A stretch of 64,000 bases of DNA from positions 1,484,001 through 1,548,000 of the forward strand of contig NZ_CP007202.1 of assembly GCF_000941055.1 (NCBI RefSeq), read 5' to 3'. Within the stretch, counting starts at the first letter, position 1; every line of letters starts with the position of its first letter. A program made the translations under genes and the position numbers. Positions 1-8,137 of this stretch are shown here, in pieces. The notes beneath the pieces were generated by a model that saw only the letters and a program-made list of their open reading frames with translations, ran no database searches and was not told where the DNA came from. Source of the DNA: Siansivirga zeaxanthinifaciens CC-SAMT-1 (GTDB lineage Bacteria; Bacteroidota; Bacteroidia; Flavobacteriales; Flavobacteriaceae).

Positions 1-626
1 ACAGCACTATTGTCATTTTGTATAAACAAACTCGTGCAATAAGGGTATTTTTCTTTTCTTAATTTTTCTAAATCATTATCAAAGAAACAGGTTTTATGTG
101 CGTTTGGTAAATCAAAAATAGCGTAAGCATTTGCGTTATACTTTTCTCTAGCTTTTTTGCCAAAAATAACCTCTACATATTTATAAAATTCTCGTTTTTC
201 AGTTTCGTTATTTAAACTACCACATCCTGAATTACACAACCCAAGTGAAGTCAATATCTCACCAACTAATTTCCCTTTAGCATCAAAGAAAAAGTTCTTA
301 TTATGATAATTTTCTTTATTTTTTAGTCGCTCTCGATCAGCATAATTGTCATATGGTAGAGCTAACATACAATTCTTATCTTTTGTTATAAAAAATGGCC
401 CATAAATACTACCCGTCATTTTTTCTTTATCTAAACTAGCTTTCCAATATTGAAAATATTTATCTATTTTTTTATTAAATTTTTTAGGTATTTTGATAGT
501 TACACCTACTTTTTCTTTAAAATACTTTTGATAAGAACTAAAGTTATATTCGTAGGATTTGTTTTGTTGTGATAATACACTTAAACTAAACAATAAAAGT
601 ATATAGATTATTTGGTTTTTTTTCAT
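1..626 (-). CDS. Secreted protein, partner of the upstream lipoprotein (partial, 3' end outside window)
   Basis: The reading frame opens at an ATG at 626 and runs off the left edge of the window. It begins with a Lys-Lys n-region and a hydrophobic Ile/Leu stretch ending near LSQQ, a plausible Sec signal peptide. The rest is clearly paralogous to the protein at 1479-2231: both share KDKNCM, FGKKAREKYNA / FGRKAREKYNA and YCTSLFIQ. It starts 8 bp after the stop of the lipoprotein gene at 635-1417, so the two are probably translated from one transcript. I do not recognise the family. The pair looks like the second copy of a duplicated two-gene unit. Confidence 0.75.
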   Translation of the reverse strand, partial: MKKNQIIYILLLFSLSVLSQQNKSYEYNFSSYQKYFKEKVGVTIKIPKKFNKKIDKYFQYWKASLDKEKMTGSIYGPFFITKDKNCMLALPYDNYADRERLKNKENYHNKNFFFDAKGKLVGEILTSLGLCNSGCGSLNNETEKREFYKYVEVIFGKKAREKYNANAYAIFDLPNAHKTCFFDNDLEKLRKEKYPYCTSLFIQNDNSA

Positions 627-634
627 TTCAGATT

Positions 635-1417
635 TTATTCTTTGTAATATATTTTCGCGATATCCTCTTTAAGTACCAATTCACTGTTTCCTGTGTTAGC
701 ATCCTCGACTATTGCTATTCCAGAAACTTCATCGTAATTTAAAAAAATCGCTGCATGTCCAATTGGGTCATATACACCATTATCATTTCGTCTTCCGAAA
801 GTTACTATAGCTTTTCGACTTGTCGCTTGTTGTAGATCACTAACTGACGTACCTACTTTATAATTGGGTAAAAAATGGTCAATATATTCATCCATTTTAT
901 CTGGAGGAACTCCAAAGCCTATTCCGTATTGTTCATCTGAGTAATTTTTTGCTTTGTTAAATGATGTCCAAAAACTCAACTTAGAAACACAATAAGCAGC
1001 ACAATAAGGATCACGTGGGTCTTGATCTTCAAAATCCCCGCTTTTTAATCTAACCATTCCTTTTGAACTTTCATAGAGTGTTGAGTTTCTAGCCCTATTT
1101 GTATAATTAAAAAGATAAGTAACATGTTTAAATAATTTTGGAGAAATATTGAGTTCTTCTGGTGTAGTTTCTTTTAATTGATAGAAGCCGTTAATATTTT
1201 TTGCATCAAATCTACGTATGGCTTCAAAAATTTTTTCATAATCTTTAGCCGTCCTTCTGTTTTTATCATAAAACTCAAGATCAAGATACTCAGCATCGGC
1301 ATAGTCACCTTGTGTAATGTTCTCAGTTTCGCAAGCAGTTGTAAAGATAATTACGATTGCTAGTAGCATTGATGCTACAATGGTAGTCACATTTGGTTTT
1401 TTTAAAATTGTTTTCAT
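635..1417 (-). CDS. Lipoprotein with possible papain-like cysteine domain (copy 2)
   Basis: A 260-residue protein with a lipoprotein signal: a basic n-region, a hydrophobic core and FTTAC with the lipobox Cys near residue 29. The mature part has a DPYC motif followed by an AKNYSDEQYG segment, and a later GHAAIF motif with an acidic residue downstream. The Cys then His order resembles papain-fold peptidases, but this is inference. It is a paralogue of the protein at 2238-2996: the signal peptide is nearly identical while most of the mature sequence differs, apart from blocks around DPYC, AKNYSD.QYG and GVP. Its partner gene follows 8 bp downstream. Function unknown; likely outer-membrane anchored. 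Confidence 0.75.
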   Translation of the reverse strand: MKTILKKPNVTTIVASMLLAIVIIFTTACETENITQGDYADAEYLDLEFYDKNRRTAKDYEKIFEAIRRFDAKNINGFYQLKETTPEELNISPKLFKHVTYLFNYTNRARNSTLYESSKGMVRLKSGDFEDQDPRDPYCAAYCVSKLSFWTSFNKAKNYSDEQYGIGFGVPPDKMDEYIDHFLPNYKVGTSVSDLQQATSRKAIVTFGRRNDNGVYDPIGHAAIFLNYDEVSGIAIVEDANTGNSELVLKEDIAKIYYKE

Positions 1418-1461
1418 CTGTTTATTTTTATTTAAAGGTTTATAAATTCATTTTTATTTAA
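1359..1461. repeat. Direct repeat copy A: leader plus signal-peptide coding segment
   Basis: This stretch repeats at 2938-3038. The coding part (1359-1417) is identical over 59 bp. The leader beyond it is similar, sharing a segment that reads TATAAATTCAT near its middle. The repeat marks one end of a duplicated two-gene unit and is a possible substrate for homologous recombination that would swap mature domains behind a constant signal peptide. Confidence 0.8.
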
Positions 1462-1478
1462 TGGCTATTAACCTACTT

Positions 1479-2231
1479 TTAATCTGGCTTAAAATTCTCA
1501 TCAAACCAAATATGTTTGTCTAACATTTTTATATACTTTTCTTTTTTCTTGAAGCCCTTTTCTGTAAAGAAAAATTTAATATCCAAAGCCTTTTCGCCTT
1601 TTTGAATAAATAAACTCGTACAATAGGAAAATTTATTAACAGGAAGATTCTCTATCGATTGACCACGTAGACTAAAAAATTCAAATTCATCTGTTTTTGG
1701 TATATCAGATATTGAATAGGCGTCTGCATTGTACTTTTCTCTGGCCTTTCTTCCAAAAATAAAGTCTGCATATTTATACACATCAAAAGTTACTTCTTTA
1801 TTTTTGTCATTATCAGACCAAAATGGATGGTAATATAATTCAAGTGGTATTTTAATTTCATTAATCACTTGGTTTTTAGGTTCAAAAGAAAAGGTGTTAA
1901 TAGCTGTTGTTTTATTTTCTTTTGGTATTTCGGAGGTAAAGCCAAACAAAAGCAGAGGAAACGCTATCATACAGTTTTTATCTTTTGATAAAAAAAAAGT
2001 ACCATAAGCACTGCCTGTAGGTTTTTTAGGATTTTTACTGACTTTAAATCCAACTGAATAGACGTCTAAATTATTAAATTCTTTTGGAAAAGCTATAGTT
2101 ATGCCTAGAGTATCTTTAAAATACTCTTTGTAAGAATTTAGATTGTTTTCATAATGCGAAAACTTTTGAGCATGCAAATTTGTAGCTAACGAAATTGTTA
2201 CAATAAGTGCGAAGTATTTAATAATTTTCAT
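1479..2231 (-). CDS. Secreted protein, partner of lipoprotein (copy 1)
   Basis: A 250-residue protein with an N-terminal Sec signal ending near LHAQ. No known domain was recognised. It is a full-length paralogue of the truncated gene at 1-626, sharing KDKNCM, the FGRKAREKYNADAY segment and CTSLFIQ. It begins 6 bp after the stop of the lipoprotein gene 2238-2996, repeating the arrangement seen at 635/626. Because the two genes duplicated together, a joint role is likely (enzyme and inhibitor, or effector and protector). That is inference only. Confidence 0.75.
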   Translation of the reverse strand: MKIIKYFALIVTISLATNLHAQKFSHYENNLNSYKEYFKDTLGITIAFPKEFNNLDVYSVGFKVSKNPKKPTGSAYGTFFLSKDKNCMIAFPLLLFGFTSEIPKENKTTAINTFSFEPKNQVINEIKIPLELYYHPFWSDNDKNKEVTFDVYKYADFIFGRKAREKYNADAYSISDIPKTDEFEFFSLRGQSIENLPVNKFSYCTSLFIQKGEKALDIKFFFTEKGFKKKEKYIKMLDKHIWFDENFKPD

Positions 2232-2237
2232 AATTTG

Positions 2238-2996
2238 TTAAGGTTTAAAAATTTTGACTACATACTTAGTCTCAGTCCAATCTTGGTCATCTGTCTGTCC
2301 GTCAAAATAACCAACATGGTTCATAACATAAAGTTTTCCGTTAACAGCATGCGCTTTACCATTACTATAATCTGTAAGTATAACTATAGTTCCGTTTAAA
2401 TCCCCATCTACGAAATCATCAAGGCTTAAGATTTGTCCATTTGGATAAAAATGTTTAAAAAATTCTTCGGCTTTCCCCACAGGCACTCCGTTTCCTGCGC
2501 CGTATTGAGAATCGGAGTAATTTTTGGCATCTTCAAAACTATATGTCCCCAAATTTTTGATTGAATATGAAAAACAGTAAGGGTCTTCTGGTTGTTGATC
2601 ATCATCCCAATACTCAGGATTATCGCTTTTTAACCTAGTAGTTTTACTTAAATTTGATTTAAATTTTAAAGTATTATTGCTGTATTTCAGACCTTGTACT
2701 AAGAAGAAGAGTAATTTTTTTGACATATTCAATTTTTCAGGCGAATTTTCCTCTATCATATAAATGCCCTCTACTTTGATTGTTTCCAATCTTTTAAATC
2801 CCTCTGCGATTTTTTCTATATCCTTTTGCTTAATTTTCTCGAATTTATACTTGTCAAGTTCAAGATACTCAGCATCGGTATAGTCGGTTTCTGTAGTGTT
2901 CTCAGTTTCGCATGCTGTTGTAAAGCTAATTACAACTGCTAGTAGCATTGATGCTACAATGGTAGTCACATTTGGTTTTTTTAAAATTGTTTTCAT
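2238..2996 (-). CDS. Lipoprotein with possible papain-like cysteine domain (copy 1)
   Basis: A 252-residue lipoprotein, paralogue of 635-1417. The first 59 bp of the two genes (2938-2996 and 1359-1417) are identical and the first 33 residues are nearly so, ending in the lipobox FTTAC. The mature part is much less alike but keeps DPYC, AKNYSDSQYG and GVP. A later KAHAV motif stands where the paralogue has GHAAIF, so the candidate Cys and His are in the same order. The C-terminus differs completely from its paralogue. The 5' leaders are also similar (3003-3038 and 1433-1461), so the duplication included the upstream region. Confidence 0.75.
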   Translation of the reverse strand: MKTILKKPNVTTIVASMLLAVVISFTTACETENTTETDYTDAEYLELDKYKFEKIKQKDIEKIAEGFKRLETIKVEGIYMIEENSPEKLNMSKKLLFFLVQGLKYSNNTLKFKSNLSKTTRLKSDNPEYWDDDQQPEDPYCFSYSIKNLGTYSFEDAKNYSDSQYGAGNGVPVGKAEEFFKHFYPNGQILSLDDFVDGDLNGTIVILTDYSNGKAHAVNGKLYVMNHVGYFDGQTDDQDWTETKYVVKIFKP

Positions 2997-3038
2997 ATTT
3001 AATTGTATTTAAGGTTTATAAATTCATTTTATTTAATG
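2938..3038. repeat. Direct repeat copy B: leader plus signal-peptide coding segment
   Basis: Second copy of the repeat at 1359-1461, covering the start of the lipoprotein gene 2238-2996 and its upstream leader. It is identical across the first 59 coding bases and similar in the leader. Confidence 0.8.
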
Positions 3039-3047
3039 GTTTTGTCT

Positions 3048-4973
3048 CTACAAATTTTCAAAACCAAGCCAATGCTGTTTCTTGTTTTGGTCTATACAAA
3101 AAACGTGTTCTTCTCTTCCTTTAGTTAAGTTTCTTAACCACAACAAAGCATTTTTAGGTACATTGTTATAATGAAGCAAAGTATCTTGTGCCTTTTGTTT
3201 CCCTAAAGATTTCCAGTTTTTATCCCAATAAAAAAGTTCATAATCTTCGCCTTTATTAATGTGGTTATCATCATGTCTAGACTGAAATTCAACATAACCA
3301 ATAGTTTCGGGTTTGGAAAACTCTAGTCCAAGTTTAAAATAATCGCCTCCAGAATAGGTTAGGGTATTATCATCAAATGCCCCATATTTATAGTCTTTAG
3401 TTTCTTTTAAAATATGTTCTTCAATAATTTCGCCTTGTAAAGGCTTCATGTCTAAATCATAAAATGCCAACTTAGCTAAGAAAGACTTTGGCTTTTTACT
3501 GTTAAATCTTACATATTTGTATTTTGCTCTATTTGTTAACTTTATGTTTTGAATATGCGTACTATTAAAATTAGAAACTTCATGTAATACTTTAGCATTT
3601 ATAAATTCTGAATTATTGGATGCTTCAATAACACTTCCGTTTAAGGCTTCTAACCAAAACCGTTTACCCCTGTATCGTCTTGTGCTTAAACCGATTTTTC
3701 TAGTGAGTACCACAGAATCTAAAGCGTTTTTATCAGGTTTAAAAAAGCGAATCTTTTTTGAAGCGTCTATAAAAAAAGGATAATTGAGCGGTTTTTTACT
3801 TTCTTTATCCATAGGCAAATACAAGACGTTATAGCCTATATTACTAAATTTGAAATTTTCACCTGTTTTTTGTCCCTGAACTACAGGAAACCAACCTTCT
3901 CGTTTATCAAAGACAGTTAATATTGGGGCTTTAGCATTTACATTAAAAATGTTATCAATATCAACATCAATAGTTAAAATATATTCATTAGTTACATCTT
4001 GGTCAAAATGAATACTATTTGTGTTGTTTACGGCGTCAAATCTAGTTCTATATACTTTGGGTATGCTTTCATTTTTATAAATGCCTTTAATATTACTTTT
4101 TTTATGTACATCTGTTAGATAAACTTCGCTACCCATCTGGGTATAAATCCATGAGTGGCTTTTGGCAAAAGGGTCGTTACCCCAATGTTCTACATAATCT
4201 TTTGCAGCCATAATGCCTAAAGCTCGCATCACATTCACATAATAATTTACGCCATCGCCGCATTGCCCTAACTTCGATTTTTGTATTTGGCTTGTACTTA
4301 AAGGTATAGGATACGAATTTCCTATTCCCAGAAACGTTGTAAAATTGAAATCGGTCTTTATAGAATCGACAATCGTTTCTAGGGAGAGCCCTTTCTCTAT
4401 ACAATCATATACCCAAGCATATTGATTGTGTAATTTTTTTCTTGAATGATTTTCGAGCGGTTCGTTTGAACTTCTATATGGTAAAATAAACTTACAGAAA
4501 TCGTCAAACGATGCTCTTTTATCTTGAGGGATTTTATACCACGCCTTAAATGCCAGTTCTATGTTTTCTACAAGAAAATCTGCTTTTATACTTTCGATGT
4601 CTTTAACAAACTTAGGTTGTTCTCCATTGGAATACTCGGAAATTGAATCTAATGTCCTTTTAAAAGCTTCTACCCTATAATTGTTTAATTCGCTTTTTGG
4701 GAAATTTTCTATACTGTTAAATGCAAAATTAAATTCACGAATAGGCTCTATATAATTATGATAAGGCATGTTTTCAATTAGAAATTTGGCTGCTTTATAT
4801 TTTAGACTATCTGATTTTTTAGTTTGGAAATATTCTAATACCTGCTCTAACTCTTGCCTGTTATTTCCAGAATTCTCTAATGCCTCACGCAATTCAGTAT
4901 CCACTTGTTTATTGCATGACATTAAGAAAATAAATAATAGAAAAGCACCTAAATATTTTAAGTAATAACTCAT
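3048..4973 (-). CDS. Transglutaminase-like lipoprotein
   Basis: I chose the ATG at 4973 rather than 5012 because it gives a typical lipoprotein signal (hydrophobic LGAFLLFIFL followed by MSC). The product is about 641 residues. A transglutaminase-like core lies near the middle: GQCGD supplies the candidate Cys, KSHSW the His and LTDVHKK the Asp. The region before it is helical and charged. The C-terminal 200 residues look beta-rich, possibly a discoidin/galactose-binding fold. It lies 51 bp upstream of the duplicated lipoprotein pairs on the same strand and may be co-transcribed with them. Probably a periplasmic or surface protein of unknown substrate. Confidence 0.75.
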   Translation of the reverse strand: MSYYLKYLGAFLLFIFLMSCNKQVDTELREALENSGNNRQELEQVLEYFQTKKSDSLKYKAAKFLIENMPYHNYIEPIREFNFAFNSIENFPKSELNNYRVEAFKRTLDSISEYSNGEQPKFVKDIESIKADFLVENIELAFKAWYKIPQDKRASFDDFCKFILPYRSSNEPLENHSRKKLHNQYAWVYDCIEKGLSLETIVDSIKTDFNFTTFLGIGNSYPIPLSTSQIQKSKLGQCGDGVNYYVNVMRALGIMAAKDYVEHWGNDPFAKSHSWIYTQMGSEVYLTDVHKKSNIKGIYKNESIPKVYRTRFDAVNNTNSIHFDQDVTNEYILTIDVDIDNIFNVNAKAPILTVFDKREGWFPVVQGQKTGENFKFSNIGYNVLYLPMDKESKKPLNYPFFIDASKKIRFFKPDKNALDSVVLTRKIGLSTRRYRGKRFWLEALNGSVIEASNNSEFINAKVLHEVSNFNSTHIQNIKLTNRAKYKYVRFNSKKPKSFLAKLAFYDLDMKPLQGEIIEEHILKETKDYKYGAFDDNTLTYSGGDYFKLGLEFSKPETIGYVEFQSRHDDNHINKGEDYELFYWDKNWKSLGKQKAQDTLLHYNNVPKNALLWLRNLTKGREEHVFCIDQNKKQHWLGFENL

Positions 4974-5274
4974 ACCAAATAAATTATAAGCAATTTTTAT
5001 TATAATTTCCATTAAAAAAAGGTCAATTTTAACAAACCGAATTGTATGTATTTTTTTACGCTTATCAAACTTAAAAAAAAAAAAATCAGAAAAAGCAAAC
5101 TATTTTGTAAATAAATACGTATTTCGTCGAAAAACAAGAAAATTGCTGTGGTAAAACCGTAATTCGTGTTTTTTTTAATTCAAGATAACATAGTAAATAG
5201 GAAATATTCTGTTTTATACAGAGTTTGAGTGCTAATGTCTAGTCCTGAAATATGGCTACAGGTTAAAAATTGAT

Positions 5275-6144
5275 TTACGCTGTTAATTTATATACCATAT
5301 TTGGTGTTTTATAATCTAAAGATACATGTAATCTAATTTGGTTGTATAGATTAATAGCACTTTTTGTAGCTTTTTTCGCGTGAGCTACACTATCAAAGGT
5401 CTGGTCAAGATAAAACTCGTCTTTTAGGATGCCGTTTACACGTTCAGCAATAGCGTTTTCGTAGCAATGATTTTCTTGTGTCATACTAATTTTGATGTTG
5501 TTTCTTTTTAAAATTTGTGTGTATACATTGCTACAATATTGTATGCCTCTATCTGAGTGATGTATGAGGTTTTCTATGTTTTTAGCTTGATATACCGCTT
5601 TTTTAAGCGCTCTGGTACAACCGCTAAGTTCAAGACTATCGCTAAGGTCGTAACCTATGATTTTTCTAGAATACATGTCAGTTATAAGCGCCAAGTAACA
5701 AAACCCTTTTACAGTTCTGATGTATGTAATATCAGATACCCAAACCTGATTAGGTCTATTAACAAGTACATCTTTGATGATGTTTTTATGTTTGTAAAAC
5801 CTATGAAAAGAATTGGTAGTTCTGTAGCTGGGTTTCTTTCTGGTTATAAGCATATTGTGTTTTCTAAGAATGTTAAAAAGCGTGTCTCTGCCTACTTTAA
5901 GTTTGGCTTCATCAAACTCATTTTTCAAAGATATTTTGAGTTTACGTACGCCTTCTCTAGGTAAGGATCTGCGTTTTTGGTTTACAATTTGAATGATCTG
6001 TTGTTCAAGTTTTAAACGTTTGTCAGCTCTATATTTATACTTGTAGTATGCATCACGTTTAAGCCCGAAAGACTTACAAATAGTTGTTAAAGACGCAAAT
6101 CCTTTAGCTTTGTCTTTAGTTTTATTTACCGCTCTATATTTAGC
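5275..6144 (-). CDS. IS3-family transposase OrfB (DDE catalytic part, by -1 frameshift)
   Basis: An rve-type integrase core with the DDE triad visible: D in WVSDITYI, D in HHSDRGIQY and E in NAIAERVNG. The frame stays open from the stop at 5275 up to the A9G tract at 6144-6153, well past the internal ATG at 5928. The extra 70 or so residues include PREGVRKL, a segment typical of the OrfB N-terminus. The frame is exactly -1 relative to OrfA, so the active enzyme is probably an OrfAB fusion made by slippage on the A-run. Length, about 289 residues from the slip site, is normal for OrfB. Confidence 0.9.
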   Translation of the reverse strand, partial: AKYRAVNKTKDKAKGFASLTTICKSFGLKRDAYYKYKYRADKRLKLEQQIIQIVNQKRRSLPREGVRKLKISLKNEFDEAKLKVGRDTLFNILRKHNMLITRKKPSYRTTNSFHRFYKHKNIIKDVLVNRPNQVWVSDITYIRTVKGFCYLALITDMYSRKIIGYDLSDSLELSGCTRALKKAVYQAKNIENLIHHSDRGIQYCSNVYTQILKRNNIKISMTQENHCYENAIAERVNGILKDEFYLDQTFDSVAHAKKATKSAINLYNQIRLHVSLDYKTPNMVYKLTA

Positions 6145-6497
6145 TTTTTTTTTAGTTCAGCAACCGATTTATAGCCAAGATCTTCGGCAGCCACTTCCAG
6201 GTATGAATCTTGAATCATGGCATCTAAGTCTTTCTTTAACAACAATTTTTTTAATTGTTCGATTTCCTTTTGAAGTTCTTTAATTCGTGTGATCTCGTCT
6301 TTTGTTTCCACTTTTACTCTGGTATTCATTAGGTCTTTACGGTTGTATTTTCTAATCCATTCATTAATGGTAGTAGGAGCAATGCCATAAAGTTTTCCTA
6401 GTTGATATTTGTTTAGTTTTCCTGTTGTAAGTTCGTCTAAAATTTTCAGTTTGAAAGGTTCTGAATACCGTCTGATGATTTTGTCATTTTTGTACAT
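6126..6497 (-). CDS. IS3-family transposase OrfA (helix-turn-helix)
   Basis: A 123-residue protein with an N-terminal helix-turn-helix (YSEPFKLKILDEL to GIAPTTINEWIRKY) followed by a leucine-zipper-like coiled coil (EITRIKELQKEIEQLKKLLL). This is the usual DNA-binding and dimerisation part of IS3 transposases. Its stop at 6126 lies just after the A9G slippery tract at 6144-6153, where a -1 shift would join it to OrfB. Confidence 0.9.
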   Translation of the reverse strand: MYKNDKIIRRYSEPFKLKILDELTTGKLNKYQLGKLYGIAPTTINEWIRKYNRKDLMNTRVKVETKDEITRIKELQKEIEQLKKLLLKKDLDAMIQDSYLEVAAEDLGYKSVAELKKKLNIER

Positions 6498-6543
6498 AAT
6501 GTTTAAAATTATGTAGCCTTTATTCAGGACGGGTCATAATTGG

Positions 6544-6674
6544 TGGCAACGGTCTCGGCTATGAGTAGTTGCGTGGGTTAGCGGTTAACTTTGCAAGTAC
6601 GCACCAAGCTGAAAATCCGAGAGGATTTTCAGGAGTAGGCGAGAACAAGCAATTACTTATAGCCATTGTTGGGC
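6544..6674 (+). other. attC-like recombination site 0
   Basis: The R''-like half is TGGCAAC at 6544 and the R'-like half is GTTGGGC at 6668-6674, a perfect GTTRRRY match. The arms GGCTATGAGTAGTTGC and GCAATTACTTATAGCC pair at 14 of 16 positions. Inside is a second hairpin (CTGAAAATCC / GGATTTTCAG). The shared ACGGTCTCG segment follows the inner AAC. The cassette this site belongs to, which should start TTGCCACC, was not found to the left; the IS3 element intervenes. Confidence 0.8.
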
Positions 6675-6682
6675 GTAGTTTT

Positions 6683-6982
6683 TTATTCCGTTATCCTGTT
6701 TTTCAAGTCCATTCGCTCGTGCAAAATTCTGATAACTTCTATTCTATCTATCGAAATCAATTGGTAAAATATGATATGTTTTCCAGATTTCAGTCCAAGC
6801 AAGTTTTTGCTTATTCCGTCATATTCCTTTCCAACATTGGGATTTTCTCCAATTCCGTTACAAGTCAGTTTTATAGTCGCATAATATTTGTCAGCTTGTT
6901 TTACCGACCACTTTTTAAAAGTATAGTCCCAAATATCATTCAAGTCATCTATGGCTTTCTGTCTCAATATAACTTTAGCCAT
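6683..6982 (-). CDS. ParE/RelE-superfamily toxin (cassette 1)
   Basis: A 99-residue protein with the ParE pattern: N-terminal AIDDLNDIWDYTFKKWS, central ADKYYATI and the C-terminal beta strands HIIFYQLI...RIEVIRILHERMD. Family members act as gyrase poisons or ribosome-dependent nucleases; which applies cannot be told from sequence. It overlaps the antitoxin gene upstream by 8 bp, so translation is probably coupled. The gene runs against the cassette polarity, so it must rely on its own promoter upstream of the antitoxin. Confidence 0.9.
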   Translation of the reverse strand: MAKVILRQKAIDDLNDIWDYTFKKWSVKQADKYYATIKLTCNGIGENPNVGKEYDGISKNLLGLKSGKHIIFYQLISIDRIEVIRILHERMDLKNRITE

Positions 6983-7223
6983 TCTTTATCTTTTCAGCTT
7001 TTAATTTTTTGAGGTTTTCGTCAAAGTCAAAGTCTTCAACCAACGGACTATTCAATCCTTCTTGAATTGCATTTCGCAAGGCAATTACTTTACTTTCCTC
7101 ATTCTCCAAAAGTCGAAGTCCAGCTCTGATTACTTCGCTGACATTTTTGTATCGTCCAGCAGAAACCTGTGTTTGCACAAATTGGTCAAAATAATTTCCC
7201 AGCGATATTGATGTATTTTTCAT
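6975..7223 (-). CDS. ParD-family antitoxin (cassette 1)
   Basis: I chose the ATG at 7223 (MKNTSISLGNYF) over 7268 because family members start here and the longer N-terminus would run towards the attC site. The 82-residue product has an N-terminal ribbon-helix-helix (SISLGNYFDQFVQTQV...YKNVSEVIRAGLRLLE) for DNA binding and an acidic C-terminal tail (VEDFDFDENL) that would bind the toxin. An inverted repeat lies just upstream. It neutralises the ParE-like toxin and probably represses the operon. Confidence 0.9.
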   Translation of the reverse strand: MKNTSISLGNYFDQFVQTQVSAGRYKNVSEVIRAGLRLLENEESKVIALRNAIQEGLNSPLVEDFDFDENLKKLKAEKIKNG

Positions 7224-7242
7224 TTTTTTAATTTTCTCAAAA

Positions 7243-7259
7243 TTACCAATTTTTGGTAA
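7243..7259. promoter_or_regulatory. Inverted repeat, possible ParD operator
   Basis: A perfect 7-bp inverted repeat with 3-bp spacer (TTACCAA / TTGGTAA) ends about 20 bp upstream of the antitoxin start. Ribbon-helix-helix antitoxins usually autoregulate through such palindromes, so an operator role is likely but inferred. Confidence 0.45.
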
Positions 7260-7293
7260 AAAATCCAAATTCTGCTCGTTTTTCTCAAATTAC

Positions 7294-7414
7294 GCCCAAT
7301 GTAAAATATAAGAAATGTGCGTCATAATTCCGCAGGAATTTGACAGCACATAAACTAGAAGATAAAATAAATTAACCAAACACCATAAAGCATATTTTTT
7401 ATATGGTGTTAGGC
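7294..7414 (+). other. attC-like recombination site 1
   Basis: R''-like GCCCAAT at 7294-7300 and R'-like GTTAGGC at 7408-7414. The stem ATATAAGAAATGTGC pairs with GCATATTTTTTATAT at 13 of 15 positions. The sequence TACGCCCAA is complementary to the head of cassette 1 (TTGGGCGTA at 6669). This site lacks the ACGGTCTYG block found in the others, so it is the most divergent member. Confidence 0.75.
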
Positions 7415-7425
7415 AACGTTTTATT

Positions 7426-7677
7426 ATGACACACAATTTAAAAACATTACCTGTTTATTTTAATAGGGTTTGGGAACTTGAAAAGCAGTTTGAAATTCGT
7501 AAAAACGACCGAGGTTTTCAGACTGGCGATAAATTAAGACTTGAAGAATGGACTGAAAAAGATGGATATACACAAAGATTTATTGAATGCACGGTGAAAT
7601 ATGTACTTCACGGATTTGAAGGCTTAACTGATGGTTATGTAGCATTAGGTATTGAGATAAACAGTTGCGTTTCTTAA
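7426..7677 (+). CDS. DUF3850 (ASCH-like) protein (cassette 2)
   Basis: An 83-residue protein with the DUF3850 pattern: HNLKTLPVYF, FEIRKNDRGFQTGDKLRLEEW and a terminal DGYVALGIE. DUF3850 belongs to the ASCH/PUA-like superfamily, thought to bind RNA or modified nucleotides; the role is not established. The start lies only 12 bp after the attC core and the stop 6 bp before the next inner core, so the cassette is tightly packed around this single gene. It is the only coding cassette whose gene follows the usual cassette direction. Confidence 0.85.
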   Translation: MTHNLKTLPVYFNRVWELEKQFEIRKNDRGFQTGDKLRLEEWTEKDGYTQRFIECTVKYVLHGFEGLTDGYVALGIEINSCVS

Positions 7678-7682
7678 ATGTT

Positions 7683-7817
7683 GCCTAACGGTCTTGTGTA
7701 TAGAAAGTTGCGTGCTTGTGAGCGAGGATTTTCCGAAGGAAAATCAGCAGCAAGCAAGCAAAGCAACTGCCATAGGTTTAGACTAAAATAAGCAATTTTT
7801 TATACACGGTGTTGCCA
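7683..7817 (+). other. attC-like recombination site 2
   Basis: R'' is GCCTAAC at 7683-7689, which fits RYYYAAC, and R' is GTTGCCA at 7811-7817. Outer arms GTGTATA / TATACAC pair, then GTTGC / GCAAC. An inner hairpin GATTTTCC / GGAAAATC caps one branch. The core is complementary to the head of cassette 2. The sequence is nearly the same as site 3, which shows that the cassettes drew on one related site family. Confidence 0.85.
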
Positions 7818-7849
7818 ACCGTTTATTATTTTTCTTACTTATTTTGTTT

Positions 7850-8072
7850 TTTTAATCCGGATAGATTTAGTTATGATTTGCCGGCTCGAAAGTCATTCAG
7901 AATTAATGGTTGCGTTTTTTGGTTATCAGTCAGAAGTTTTTTTGAGTTTTTTTAGTCAGATTTTTAATCCGCATAGATTTAGTTATGATTTGCCGGCTCG
8001 AAATTCAGTCAGAAATAATGGTTACGTTTTTGGTTATCAGTCAGAAGTTTTTTTTGTTTTTTTTTGGTCAGA
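7850..8072 (+). repeat. Tandem repeat of about 111 bp, two units, in non-coding cassette 3
   Basis: Two units, about 7850-7960 and 7961-8072, share long identical stretches (for example the block containing GATTTGCCGGCTCGAAA and the block containing GGTTATCAGTCAG). Both end in long T runs. Cassette 3 (7812-8266) holds no convincing gene: the plus frame at 7873-8112 merely mirrors the repeat, and the minus strand has many stops. The content is T-rich on the plus strand. It may be a structural RNA, a promoter-like element or degenerate cargo. Confidence 0.75.
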
Positions 8073-8137
8073 AAACTTTTTTAAAATCCGAATTACAGCG
8101 ATTGATTTTTAATTTTTTTTGCAAAGTGTGCAATGGT

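Larger units (their letters stand above)
5236..6536 (-). mobile_element. IS3-family insertion sequence, intact, 1301 bp
   Basis: The ends form 25-bp imperfect inverted repeats at 5236-5260 and 6512-6536, matching at 19 of 25 positions and sharing GTCCTGAA and GGCTACA. Both tips begin TG. The element is flanked by a 3-bp direct repeat, TAA, at 5233-5235 and 6537-6539, which fits the 3-4 bp target duplication of IS3 elements and suggests a fairly recent, undisturbed insertion. It carries orfA and orfB on the minus strand with a slippery A9G tract between them. Its right end lies 7 bp from the first attC-like site of the cassette array. Confidence 0.93.

Noticed and set aside
1178..1363. Plus-strand ORF opposite the lipoprotein gene
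   Set aside because: Opposite a gene with a clear signal peptide and a paralogue; no independent support.
7850..8072. CRISPR array
   Set aside because: Only two long adjacent units without regular spacers; no cas genes nearby.
7873..8112. Plus-strand ORF of 79 codons in cassette 3
   Set aside because: It simply translates the 111-bp tandem repeat and T runs (Phe-rich) and lacks any start context or conserved pattern.
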